Of a stretch of 64,000 nucleotides of DNA, positions 1 through 13,400 are shown in pieces. The notes below the pieces were generated by a model. That model did no database searches. It saw nothing but the letters and a program-made list of their open reading frames with translations, and had not been told where the DNA came from. The stretch is from Toxonevra muliebris (Eukaryota > Arthropoda > Insecta > Diptera > Pallopteridae): the NCBI GenBank assembly GCA_963691655.1, contig OY829328.1, positions 82,030,400 through 82,094,399 of the forward strand, given 5' to 3'. The translations under genes and the position numbers were made by a program. Position 1 is the stretch's first letter, and each line of letters opens with the position of its first letter.

Positions 1-331
1 TCACATTAATTTAATTCGTTTTTTTTCGACGTCTATTCTCCACTCTCTTCTATTATTTCTTTGTGCTGTTTTTCGTATTAGGTTTTTTTTTTGGGGTTTG
101 GTCGTATTTTTTTTTCTTTTCATTTCTCATTTTTCGCTCTTCTTTTTCATCCATCTAATGTTGAGCAACAATTTTTCGTACTTATTTGCTTGAATTTATT
201 CGTTGTGCTATTTTTTTTCTTCTATATATCGTTTCTTTAGTCAAGCGTATTAAAAATAATTTTAAATCAAATTGATTTTATGAATCACGTTACTAATATT
301 TTTTTCGCTTCTATTAAGTTTTGTGCATAAC

Positions 332-845
332 TAACGCTCGTATCTATACAGTTTTTCGCGGTAGTATACCGCCTTTTCAACTCCAAAACCGCATACCGCC
401 TTTTTTACCAAAATACCGCGTTTATACTAAGAAAAAAATATAAAATTTTTGAACACTACGAAATTCAAATTTATCAATCGCAATGCAAAACGTGTCAGAG
501 AACAAGGGCAACTCGTTGCAAGAACACCTTTGAAAGAAGTGGAAACATTCTTATCGTCAAATGTAACTTGAAATATCCATGCATTGATTTATATAAATAC
601 TTCATAGCAAAACCAGAAACGCTTCGTCAAATTTCTTCAAAGCACAAATTCAATACAACTACAAAAGGAGATATAAATGGAGAACAAAGACGATTTAGAT
701 GATGGATAAATTGCTTTCCTGGTTAATTTTCATTGAAAAAAATTTATACCGCGAAATATACAGTTTTTTTCAAATCGATTTACAGTTTTTTTTTAATTTT
801 TGGTAGAAAATACAGTTTTTGGTCGGATAAAAGATACGAGCGTTA
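332..845. mobile_element. 514-bp non-autonomous DNA transposon (hAT- or P-like, 8-bp TSD)
   Basis: The ends are a perfect 14-bp terminal inverted repeat, TAACGCTCGTATCT at 332-345 and its reverse complement at 832-845. They are flanked by the exact 8-bp direct repeat TGCATAAC at 324-331 and 846-853. The motif ATACAGTTTTT recurs just inside both ends (near 347, 759 and 811), like subterminal transposase-binding repeats. An ATG at about 677 opens only ten codons before a stop, possibly the relic of a transposase start. An 8-bp duplication is typical of hAT, P and Merlin elements. The tips do not show the usual hAT CAGNG start, so the superfamily is open. Confidence 0.8.
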
Positions 846-853
846 TGCATAAC

Positions 854-2374
854 TATTAAGATTATCGAATTGCTTCAAAAATATGTTAATTAAAGCCGTC
901 AGTAGTTAATAAGCATTTTAGTATTTTGCACAAAATGTAAATTTAGGATACTTTGCGAAGCTTTTATATCATTAAAAGCCAGTGCGTGGTCAAATACATA
1001 CTAATGAAGCTACTTTATGGCCTTGCTAAAAGAAATTAAATACTTGGGCAATTAGCAAATCACTTTTTTATTTTTATCTTTTTTTTTATGATCGACAATG
1101 TCAAATGAGATCACTTTACATTTTTTTTCACCTGACCACCAAAGTTTTTAAATTTTATGCGCTAGTTCAAAACATGACACTTGAATGCTTTTGAAATTAG
1201 AATTTATAAATTTCGGAAAATTCTTTACAGTATCGTGTAACAGAAATTCAAATCAACTCAATTTGAAACAATGCATTCCTGCATTCAGAAAAACTATTTA
1301 TGCTATATGCATATAGAAAAGAAGTTTCCATTGATATCCTTCAATTCACATTGCCATTCTTAGGTATTCTTCTATTCGTGTTGAAATAAGCTCGGCCTAT
1401 GGCCCCAACGAGCTGTTGTACCATAAAATTAAATAAATATTTGGCAACTCCGGCAATTCACAAGGAATGGTCATGTCAGAATAATAGAAGAAGGTAGGCG
1501 CATCCAATATAGCGCTATCTTTTTCATTCTGGATTCTACTGTCAAATCAAAAATCATATATTATATAGGTGATAGCAGCGTCAGCTCTGTCTTCTTCTTC
1601 TCTAATTTTTTTTATATGAAGATAATCTTAACTGTCAAAATCTTTGTTTTTTTTTTTTTTTGTTTTCCATGCATTTGTTCTTGTGCTTTTGACAATTACG
1701 ATTTTTAGCATCAACAAAGTAGCATGTTGTTATTGTTACGTTGTACTTGTTGTAATGCTGCTACCACCATGTTAAATCCGCCTTGATCATATTTGTGCAT
1801 AACCTATGTATGTGTGTGTGTTTCTTGATACAAAAATCAATGATTTTGTTTTCTATGGTAGTTCTTGGAGAATCTTATCAGAAAGTACCGCTATTCAGAA
1901 TATTTTTCTCAGAGAGAGTGAGAAAGTTGAAATCAATTTGTTTATATGTATGTGCAACTGAGCATAAACGCACTCAAAAAAAATGGAGTTTCATACGGAT
2001 TAAATATTTCAAAACACATAAAAAATTTCTAAAATAACGACAAAAACAAAAAAAAAAAAAATTCCAATAAGCAATTCTTTTATAAATAATAAACTACATG
2101 CATTGTTTCTTTAATTCTTTTGAAGAATTATCATTTCAGCAGTGCATACAAACAACTCTAATCTTTTTACAAATTTTCGTATTTACCAAATAAGTATATG
2201 CAGAGCTAACAAGAAGAAGAAAAAAAAAAAACCAGAGCAGCTAGTGCAGATATAGTCTGTCTCATATTTTATGCCATTTAAATGCATGCAGCTCATGGAT
2301 TTTAAATTTAATCAAATAAAGCATTTTCAATGATGTTTGTTTATTTGTGTAAATAAAATTTCATACATTTTAAC
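854..2374. other. Gene-free AT-rich stretch
   Basis: No coding exon, RNA gene or complete transposon is recognisable here. There are homopolymer T and A tracts, and an 84-codon open frame at 1783-2037 that looks like chance sequence. A GC-richer patch around 1385-1530 looks unlike its surroundings and may be an old repeat remnant, but I cannot name it. Confidence 0.5.
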
Positions 2375-2383
2375 AACGGTGTG

Positions 2384-2407
2384 AAGATAGCCACGCGTGG
2401 CTATCTT
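2384..2407. repeat. 24-bp perfect palindrome at the left tip
   Basis: The core GATAGCCACGCGTGGCTATC is extended by AA and TT to 24 bp of perfect self-complementarity. It lies 7-9 bp inside the element end and could form a hairpin or cruciform. It is duplicated exactly at the other tip. Confidence 0.9.
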
Positions 2408-2668
2408 AGCAAATACACAAACCACAAAATGTAAAAATTTCTATGTTAACTTAACAGAAAAAATGTTAACCGAAAAATTTTATGTTAAGCACAACATAGA
2501 ATATTCGTTCGGATCCTGATGACCATTTGGAGAACTGACTGTGACCACCAGACATACCATTTGATAGGCATTGAAATGTTGTTTAACCATGCATACACAA
2601 ATGTAATATATTTATTTCAGATCATTTTTAATTAATTTATGAAAAATATCAATTTGAAAAGCGAGTTG

Positions 2669-5600
2669 GAGGAATCAGCTGGACATATGGAGCACTTGTA
2701 CAACTTTAGCCGACATCACATGGGTATCAGTGGACAGGTATTGAAGAGAAGGTCAATCCTGCATTTTCAAAACATCTAACAGAATTACCGGATTGTCGTT
2801 AATTTCCGTTACAAAATTTTCATGTTAAGTGCAGCTGGGTGGAAGAATCAAGTGGTCATATGGAGCACTTGTACAACTTTAGCCGACATCACATGGGTAT
2901 CAGTGGACAGGTATTGAAGAGTAGATCAATCCTGCATTTTCAAAACATCTAACAGAATTACCGTATTGTCGTTAATTTCCGTTAGAAAATTTTCATGTTG
3001 GGTGCAGTTGGATGGAGGAATCAGGTGGTCATATGGAGCACTTGTACAACTTTAGCCGACATCACATGGGTATCAGTGGACAGGTATTGAAGAGAAGGTC
3101 AATCCTGCATTTTCAAAACATCTAACAGAATTACCGGATTGTCGTTAATTTCCGTTACAAAATTTTCATGTTAAGTGCAGCTGGGTGGAAGAATCAAGTG
3201 GTCATATGGAGCACTTGTACAACTTTAGCCGACATCACATGGGTATCAGTGGACAGGTATTGAAGAGTAGATCAATCCTGCATTTTCAAAACATCTAACA
3301 GAATTACCGGATTGTCGTTAATTTCCGTTTGAAAATTTTCATGTTGGGTGCAGTTGGGTGGAGGAATCAGGTGGTCATATGGAGCACTTGTACAACTTTA
3401 GCCGACATCACATGGGTATCAGTGGACAGGTATTGAAGAGTAGATCAATCCTGCATTTTCAAAACATCTAACAGAATTACCGGATTGTCGTTAATTTCCA
3501 TTTGAAAATTTTCATGTTGGCTGCAGTTGGGTGGAGGAATCAGGTGGTCATACGGAGCACTTGTACAACTTTAGCCGACATCACATGGGTATCAGTGGAC
3601 AGGTATTGAAGAGTAGATCAATCCTGCATTTTCAAAACATCTAACAGAATTACCGGATTGTCGTTAATTTCCGTTTGAAAATTTTCATGTTGGGTGCAGT
3701 TGGGTGGAGGAATCAGGTGGTCGTATGGAGCACTTGTACAACTTTAGCCGACATCACATGGGTATCAGTGGACAGGTATTGAAGAGTAGGTCAATCCTGC
3801 ATTTTCAAAACATCTAACAGAATTACCGGATTTTCGTTAATTTCCGTTTGAAAATTTTCATGTTGGGTGCAGTTGGGTGGAGGAATCAGGTGGTCATATG
3901 GAGCACTTGTACAACTTTAGCCGACATCACATGGGTATCAGTGGACAGGTATTGAAGAGTAGATCAATCCTGCATTTTCAAAACATCTAACAGAATTACC
4001 GGATTGTCGTTAATTTCCGTTAGAAAATTTTCATGTTGGGTGCAGTTGGGTGGAGGAATCACGTGGTCATACGGAGCACTTGTACAACTTTAGCCGACAT
4101 CACATGGGTATCAGTGGACAGGTATTGAAGAGTAGATCAATCCTGCATTTTCAAAACATCTAACAGAATTACCGGATTGTCGTTAATTTCCGTTAGAAAA
4201 TTTTCATGTTAAGTGCAGCTGGGTGGAAGAATCAAGTGGTCATATGGAGCACTTGTACAACTTTAGCCGACATCACATGGGTATCAGTGGACAGGTATTG
4301 AAGAGTAGATCAATCCTGCATTTTCAAAACATCTAACAGAATTACCGGATTGTCGTTATTTTCAGTTAGAAAATTTTCTTGTTGGGTGCAGCTGGGTGGA
4401 GGAATCAGGTGGTCGTATGGAGCACTTGTACAACTTTAGCCGACATCACATGGGTATCAGTGGACAGGTATTGAAGAGTAGATCAATCCTGCATTTTCAA
4501 AACATCTAACAGAATTACCGGATTGTCGTTATTTTCAGTTAGAAAATTTTCTTGTTGGGTGCAGCTGGGTGGAGGAATCAGGTGGTCGTATGGAGCACTT
4601 GTACAACTTTAGCCGACATCACATGGGTATCAGTGGACAGGTATTGAAGAGTAGATCAATCCTGCATTTTCAAAACATCTAACAGAATTACCGGATTGTC
4701 GTTAATTTCCGTTAGAAAATTTTCATGTTGGGTGCAGCTGGGTGGAGGAATCAGGTGGTCATATGGAGCACTTGTACAACTTTAGCCGACATCACATGGG
4801 TATCAGTGGACAGGTATTGAAGAGTAGATCAATCCTGCATTTTCAAAACATCTAACAGAATTACCGGATTGTCGTTAATTTCCGTTAGAAAATTTTCATG
4901 TTAAGTGCAGCTGGGTGGAAGAATCAAGTGGTCATATGGAGCACTTGTACAACTTTAGCCGACATCACATGGGTATCAGTGGACAGGTATTGAAGAGTAG
5001 ATCAATCCTGCATTTTCAAAACATCTAACAGAATTACCGGATTGTCGTTAATTTCCGTTTGAAAATTTTCATGTTGGGTGCAGTTGGGTGGAGGAATCAG
5101 GTGGTCATATGGAGCACTTGTACAACTTTAGCCGACATCACATGGGTATCAGTGGACAGGTATTGAAGAGTAGATCAATCCTGCATTTTCAAAACATCTA
5201 ACAGAATTACCGGATTGTCGTTATTTTCAGTTAGAAAATTTTCTTGTTGGGTGCAGCTGGGTGGAGGAATCAGGTGGTCGTATGGAGCACTTGTACAACT
5301 TTAGCCGACATCACATGGGTATCAGTGGACAGGTATTGAAGAGTAGATCAATCCTGCATTTTCAAAACATCTAACAGAATTACCGGATTGTCGTTAATTT
5401 CCGTTAGAAAATTTTCATGTTGGGTGCAGCTGGGTGGAGGAATCAGGTGGTCATATGGAGCACTTGTACAACTTTAGCCGACATCACATGGGTATCAGTG
5501 GACAGGTATTGAAGAGTAGATCAATCCTGCATTTTCAAAACATCTAACAGAATTACCCGATTGTCGTTAATTTCCGTTTGAAAATTTTCATGTTGGGTGC

Positions 5601-8600
5601 AGTTGGGTGGAGGAATCAGGTGGTCATATGGAGCACTTGTACAACTTTAGCCGACATCACATGGGTATCAGTGGACAGGTATTGAAGAGTAGATCAATCC
5701 TGCATTTTCAAAACATCTAACAGAATTACCGGATTGTCGTTAATTTCCGTTTGAAAATTTTCATGTTGGGTGCAGTTGGGTGGAGGAATCAGGTGGTCAT
5801 ATGGAGCACTTGTACAACTTTAGCCGACATCACATGGGTATCAGTGGACAGGTATTGAAGAGTAGATCAATCCTGCATTTTCAAAACATCTAACAGAATT
5901 ACCGGATTGTCGTTAATTTCCGTTAGAAAATTTTCATGTTAAGTGCAGCTGGGTGGAAGAATCAAGTGGTCATAAGGAGCACTTGTACAACTTTAGCCGA
6001 CATCACATGGGTATCAGTGGACAGGTATTGAAGAGTAGATCAATCCTGCATTTTCAAAACATCTAACAGAATTACCGGATTGTCGTTAATTTCCGTTTGA
6101 AAATTTTCATGTTGGCTGCAGTTGGGTGGAGGAATCAGGTGGTCATATGGAGCACTTGTACAACTTTAGCCGACATCACATGGGTATCAGTGGACAGGTA
6201 TTGAAGAGTAGATCAATCCTGCATTTTCAAAACATCTAACAGAATTACCGGATTGTCGTTATTTTCAGTTAGAAAATTTTCTTGTTGGGTGCAGCTGGGT
6301 GGAGGAATCAGGTGGTCGTATGGAGCACTTGTACAACTTTAGCCGACATCACATGGGTATCAGTGGACAGGTATTGAAGAGTAGATCAATCCTGCATTTT
6401 CAAAACATCTAACAGAATTACCGGATTGTCGTTATTTTCAGTTAGAAAATTTTCTTGTTGGGTGCAGCTGGGTGGAGGAATCAGGTGGTCGTATGGAGCA
6501 CTTGTACAACTTTAGCCGACATCACATGGGTATCAGTGGACAGGTATTGAAGAGTAGATCAATCCTGCATTTTCAAAACATCTAACAGAATTACCGGATT
6601 GTCGTTAATTTCCGTTAGAAAATTTTCATGTTGGGTGCAGCTGGGTGGAGGAATCAGGTGGTCATATGGAGCACTTGTACAACTTTAGCCGACATCACAT
6701 GGGTATCAGTGGACAGGTATTGAAGAGTAGATCAATCCTGCATTTTCAAAACATCTAACAGAATTACCGGATTGTCGTTAATTTCCGTTTGAAAATTTTC
6801 ATGTTGGGTGCAGTTGGGTGGAGGAATCAGGTGGTCATATGGAGCACTTGTACAACTTTAGCCGACATCACATGGGTATCAGTGGACAGGTATTGAAGAG
6901 TAGATCAATCCTGCATTTTCAAAACATCTAACAGAATTACCGGATTGTCGTTAATTTCCGTTAGAAAATTTTCATGTTGGGTGCAGCTGGGTGGAGGAAT
7001 CAGGTGGTCATATGGAGCACTTGTACAACTTTAGCCGACATCACATGGGTATCAGTGGACAGGTATTGAAGAGTAGATCAATCCTGCATTTTCAAAACAT
7101 CTAACAGAATTACCGGATTGTCGTTAATTTCCGTTTGAAAATTTTCATGTTGGGTGCAGTTGGGTGGAGGAATCAGGTGGTCATATGGAGCACTTGTACA
7201 ACTTTAGCCGACATCACATGGGTATCAGTGGACAGGTATTGAAGAGTAGATCAATCCTGCATTTTCAAAACATCTAACAGAATTACCGGATTGTCGTTAA
7301 TTTCCGTTTGAAAATTTTCATGTTGGGTGCAGTTGGGTGGAGGAATCAGGTGGTCATATGGAGCACTTGTACAACTTTAGCCGACATCACATGGGTATCA
7401 GTGGACAGGTATTGAAGAGTAGATCAATCCTGCATTTTCAAAACATCTAACAGAATTACCGGATTGTCGTTAATTTCCGTTAGAAAATTTTCATGTTAAG
7501 TGCAGCTGGGTGGAAGAATCAAGTGGTCATATGGAGCACTTGTACAACTTTAGCCGACATCACATGGGTATCAGTGGACAGGTATTGAAGAGTAGATCAA
7601 TCCTGCATTTTCAAAACATCTAACAGAATTACCGGATTGTCGTTAATTTCCGTTAGAAAATTTTCATGTTAAGTGCAGCTGGGTGGAAGAATCAAGTGGT
7701 CATATGGAGCACTTGTACAACTTTAGCCGACATCACATGGGTATCAGTGGACAGGTATTGAAGAGTAGATCAATCCTGCATTTTCAAAACATCTAACAGA
7801 ATTACCGGATTGTCGTTATTTTCAGTTAGAAAATTTTCTTGTTGGGTGCAGCTGGGTGGAGGAATCAGGTGGTCGTATGGAGCACTTGTACAACTTTAGC
7901 CGACATCACATGGGTATCAGTGGACAGGTATTGAAGAGTAGATCAATCCTGCATTTTCAAAACATCTAACAGAATTACCGGATTGTCGTTATTTTCAGTT
8001 AGAAAATTTTCTTGTTGGGTGCAGCTGGGTGGAGGAATCAGGTGGTCGTATGGAGCACTTGTACAACTTTAGCCGACATCACATGGGTATCAGTGGACAG
8101 GTATTGAAGAGTAGATCAATCCTGCATTTTCAAAACATCTAACAGAATTACCGGATTGTCGTTAATTTCCGTTAGAAAATTTTCATGTTGGGTGCAGCTG
8201 GGTGGAGGAATCAGGTGGTCATATGGAGCACTTGTACAACTTTAGCCGACATCACATGGGTATCAGTGGACAGGTATTGAAGAGTAGATCAATCCTGCAT
8301 TTTCAAAACATCTAACAGAATTACCGGATTGTCGTTAATTTCCGTTAGAAAATTTTCATGTTAAGTGCAGCTGGGTGGAAGAATCAAGTGGTCATATGGA
8401 GCACTTGTACAACTTTAGCCGACATCACATGGGTATCAGTGGACAGGTATTGAAGAGTAGATCAATCCTGCATTTTCAAAACATCTAACAGAATTACCGG
8501 ATTGTCGTTAATTTCCGTTTGAAAATTTTCATGTTGGCTGCAGTTGGGTGGAGGAATCAGGTGGTCATATGGAGCACTTGTACAACTTTAGCCGACATCA

Positions 8601-10276
8601 CATGGGTATCAGTGGACAGGTATTGAAGAGTAGATCAATCCTGCATTTTCAAAACATCTAACAGAATTACCGGATTGTCGTTATTTTCAGTTAGAAAATT
8701 TTCTTGTTGGGTGCAGCTGGGTGGAGGAATCAGGTGGTCGTATGGAGCACTTGTACAACTTTAGCCGACATCACATGGGTATCAGTGGACAGGTATTGAA
8801 GAGTAGATCAATCCTGCATTTTCAAAACATCTAACAGAATTACCGGATTGTCGTTATTTTCAGTTAGAAAATTTTCTTGTTGGGTGCAGCTGGGTGGAGG
8901 AATCAGGTGGTCGTATGGAGCACTTGTACAACTTTAGCCGACATCACATGGGTATCAGTGGACAGGTATTAAAGAGTAGATCAATCCTGCATTTTCAAAA
9001 CATCTAACAGAATTACCGGATTGTCGTTAATTTCCGTTAGAAAATTTTCATGTTGGGTGCAGCTGGGTGGAGGAATCAGGTGGTCATATGGAGCACTTGT
9101 ACAACTTTAGCCGACATCACATGGGTATCAGTGGACAGGTATTGAAGAGTAGATCAATCCTGCATTTTCAAAACATCTAACAGAATTACCGGATTGTCGT
9201 TAATTTCCGTTTGAAAATTTTCATGTTGGGTGCAGTTGGGTGGAGGAATCAGGTGGTCATATGGAGCACTTGTACAACTTTAGCCGACATCACATGGGTA
9301 TCAGTGGACAGGTATTGAAGAGTAGATCAATCCTGCATTTTCAAAACATCTAACAGAATTACCGGATTGTCGTTAATTTCCGTTTGAAAATTTTCATGTT
9401 GGGTGCAGTTGGGTGGAGGAATCAGGTGGTCATATGGAGCACTTGTACAACTTTAGCCGACATCACATGGGTATCAGTGGACAGGTATTGAAGAGTAGAT
9501 CAATCCTGCATTTTCAAAACATCTAACAGAATTACCGGATTGTCGTTAATTTCCGTTAGAAAATTTTCATGTTAAGTGCAGCTGGGTGGAGGAATCAAGT
9601 GGTCATACGGAGCACTTGTACAACTTTAGCCGACATCACATGGGTATCAGTGGACAGGTATTGAAAAGTAGATCAATCCTGCATTTTCAAAACATCTAAC
9701 AGAATTACCGGATTGGCGTTAATTTGCGTTAAAAAATTTTCATGTTGGGTGCAGTTGGGTGGAGGAATCAGGTGGTCATATGGAGCACTTGTACAACTTT
9801 AGCCGACATCACATGGGTATCAGTGGACAGGTATTGAAGAGTAGATCAATCCTGCATTTTCAAAACATCTAACAGAATTACCGGATTGTCGTTATTTTCA
9901 GTTAGAAAATTTTCTTGTTGGGTGCAGCTGGGTGGAGGAATCAGGTGGTCGTATGGAGCACTTGTACAACTTTAGCCGACATCACATGGGTATCAGTGGA
10001 CAGGTATTGAAGAGTAGATCAATCCTGCATTTTCAAAACATCTAACAGAATTACCGGATTGTCGTTAATTTCCGTTTGAAAATTTTCATGTTGGGTGCAG
10101 TTGGGTGGAGGAATCAGGTGGTCATATGGAGCACTTGTACAACTTTAGCCGACATCACATGGGTATCAGTGGACAGGTATTGAAGAGTAGATCAATCCTG
10201 CATTTTCAAAACATCTAACAGAATTACCGGATTGTCGTTAATTTCCGTTAGAAAATTTTCATGTTAAGTGCAGCTG
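2669..10276 (+). repeat. Left arm: 44 tandem copies of a 173-bp unit
   Basis: Each unit carries CATATGGAGCACTTGTAC followed by a conserved block and a variable linker. The anchor CATATGG (allowing one-base variants) occurs at 2684, 2857, 3030, 3203 and so on to 10123, which fits 43 intervals of exactly 173 bp with no net insertion or deletion. Linkers fall into a few variant classes: TTAAG with GAAGAATCAAG, a TTTGAAA class, a TTATTTTCAG/CTTG class and a TTAGAAA/GGGTGCAGCTG class. These recur in order, giving a higher-order structure. No unit has a long open reading frame. Confidence 0.95.
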
Positions 10277-10476
10277 NNNNNNNNNNNNNNNNNNNNNNNN
10301 NNNNNNNNNNNNNNNNNNNNNNNNNNNNNNNNNNNNNNNNNNNNNNNNNNNNNNNNNNNNNNNNNNNNNNNNNNNNNNNNNNNNNNNNNNNNNNNNNNNN
10401 NNNNNNNNNNNNNNNNNNNNNNNNNNNNNNNNNNNNNNNNNNNNNNNNNNNNNNNNNNNNNNNNNNNNNNNNNNNN
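10277..10476. other. Assembly gap of exactly 200 N
   Basis: The round length suggests a placeholder of unknown true size. It sits exactly where the repeat orientation flips, so the centre of the foldback element is missing. The sequence on each side belongs to the same linker class in opposite orientation. Confidence 0.98.
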
Positions 10477-13400
10477 GTACAAGTGCTCCATATGACCACT
10501 TGATTCTTCCACCCAGCTGCACTTAACATGAAAATTTTCTAACGGAAATTAACGACAATCCGGTAATTCTGTTAGATGTTTTGAAAATGCAGGATTGATC
10601 TACTCTTCAATACCTGTCCACTGATACCCATGTGATGTCGGCTAAAGTTGTACAAGTGCTCCATATGACCACCTGATTCCTCCACCCAACTGCACCCAAC
10701 ATGAAAATTTTCAAACGGAAATTAACGACAATCCGGTAATTCTGTTAGATGTTTTGAAAATGCAGGATTGATCTACTCTTCAATACCTGTCCACTGATAC
10801 CCATGTGATGTCGGCTAAAGTTGTACAAGTGCTCCATATGACCACCTGATTCCTCCACCCAACTGCACCCAACATGAAAATTTTCAAACGGAAATTAACG
10901 ACAATCCGGTAATTCTGTTAGATGTTTTGAAAATGCAGGATTGATCTACTCTTCAATACCTGTCCACTGATACCCATGTGATGTCGGCTAAAGTTGTACA
11001 AGTGCTCCATATGACCACCTGATTCCTCCACCCAGCTGCACCCAACATGAAAATTTTCTAACGGAAATTAACGACAATCCGGTAATTCTGTTAGATGTTT
11101 TGAAAATGCAGGATTGATCTACTCTTCAATACCTGTCCACTGATACCCATGTGATGTCGGCTAAAGTTGTACAAGTGCTCCATATGACCACCTGATTCCT
11201 CCACCCAACTGCACCCAACATGAAAATTTTCAAACGGAAATTAACGACAATCCGGTAATTCTGTTAGATGTTTTGAAAATGCAGGATTGATCTACTCTTC
11301 AATACCTGTCCACTGATACCCATGTGATGTCGGCTAAAGTTGTACAAGTGCTCCATATGACCACCTGATTCCTCCACCCAGCTGCACCCAACATGAAAAT
11401 TTTCTAACGGAAATTAACGACAATCCGGTAATTCTGTTAGATGTTTTGAAAATGCAGGATTGATCTACTCTTCAATACCTGTCCACTGATACCCATGTGA
11501 TGTCGGCTAAAGTTGTACAAGTGCTCCATACGACCACCTGATTCCTCCACCCAGCTGCACCCAACAAGAAAATTTTCTAACTGAAAATAACGACAATCCG
11601 GTAATTCTGTTAGATGTTTTGAAAATGCAGGATTGATCTACTCTTCAATACCTGTCCACTGATACCCATGTGATGTCGGCTAAAGTTGTACAAGTGCTCC
11701 ATACGACCACCTGATTCCTCCACCCAGCTGCACCCAACAAGAAAATTTTCTAACTGAAAATAACGACAATCCGGTAATTCTGTTAGATGTTTTGAAAATG
11801 CAGGATTGATCTACTCTTCAATACCTGTCCACTGATACCCATGTGATGTCGGCTAAAGTTGTACAAGTGCTCCATATGACCACCTGATTCCTCCACCCAA
11901 CTGCAGCCAACATGAAAATTTTCAAACGGAAATTAACGACAATCCGGTAATTCTGTTAGATGTTTTGAAAATGCAGGATTGATCTACTCTTCAATACCTG
12001 TCCACTGATACCCATGTGATGTCGGCTAAAGTTGTACAAGTGCTCCATATGACCACTTGATTCTTCCACCCAGCTGCACTTAACATGAAAATTTTCTAAC
12101 GGAAATTAACGACAATCCGGTAATTCTGTTAGATGTTTTGAAAATGCAGGATTGATCTACTCTTCAATACCTGTCCACTGATACCCATGTGATGTCGGCT
12201 AAAGTTGTACAAGTGCTCCATATGACCACCTGATTCCTCCACCCAACTGCACCCAACATGAAAATTTTCAAACGGAAATTAACGACAATCCGGTAATTCT
12301 GTTAGATGTTTTGAAAATGCAGGATTGATCTACTCTTCAATACCTGTCCACTGATACCCATGTGATGTCGGCTAAAGTTGTACAAGTGCTCCATATGACC
12401 ACCTGATTCCTCCACCCAACTGCACCCAACATGAAAATTTTCAAACGGAAATTAACGACAATCGGGTAATTCTGTTAGATGTTTTGAAAATGCAGGATTG
12501 ATCTACTCTTCAATACCTGTCCACTGATACCCATGTGATGTCGGCTAAAGTTGTACAAGTGCTCCATATGACCACCTGATTCCTCCACCCAGCTGCACCC
12601 AACATGAAAATTTTCTAACGGAAATTAACGACAATCCGGTAATTCTGTTAGATGTTTTGAAAATGCAGGATTGATCTACTCTTCAATACCTGTCCACTGA
12701 TACCCATGTGATGTCGGCTAAAGTTGTACAAGTGCTCCATACGACCACCTGATTCCTCCACCCAGCTGCACCCAACAAGAAAATTTTCTAACTGAAAATA
12801 ACGACAATCCGGTAATTCTGTTAGATGTTTTGAAAATGCAGGATTGATCTACTCTTCAATACCTGTCCACTGATACCCATGTGATGTCGGCTAAAGTTGT
12901 ACAAGTGCTCCATATGACCACCTGATTCCTCCACCCAACTGCACCCAACATGAAAATTTTCAAACGGAAATTAACGACAATCCGGTAATTCTGTTAGATG
13001 TTTTGAAAATGCAGGATTGATCTACTCTTCAATACCTGTCCACTGATACCCATGTGATGTCGGCTAAAGTTGTACAAGTGCTCCATATGACCACTTGATT
13101 CTTCCACCCAGCTGCACTTAACATGAAAATTTTCTAACGGAAATTAACGACAATCCGGTAATTCTGTTAGATGTTTTGAAAATGCAGGATTGATCTACTC
13201 TTCAATACCTGTCCACTGATACCCATGTGATGTCGGCTAAAGTTGTGCAAGTGCTCCATATGACCACCTGATTCCTCCACCCAGCTGCACCCAACATGAA
13301 AATTTTCTAACGGAAATTAACGACAATCCGGTAATTCTGTTAGATGTTTTGAAAATGCAGGATTGATCTACTCTTCAATACCTGTCCACTGATACCCATG

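Noticed and set aside
1783..2037. 84-codon plus-strand frame
   Set aside because: No conserved features, low-complexity ends and no promoter or splice context.
10248..10529. Open frames of 75-93 codons crossing the N gap
   Set aside because: They are created by unknown bases read as open codons and by 173-bp repeat sequence.
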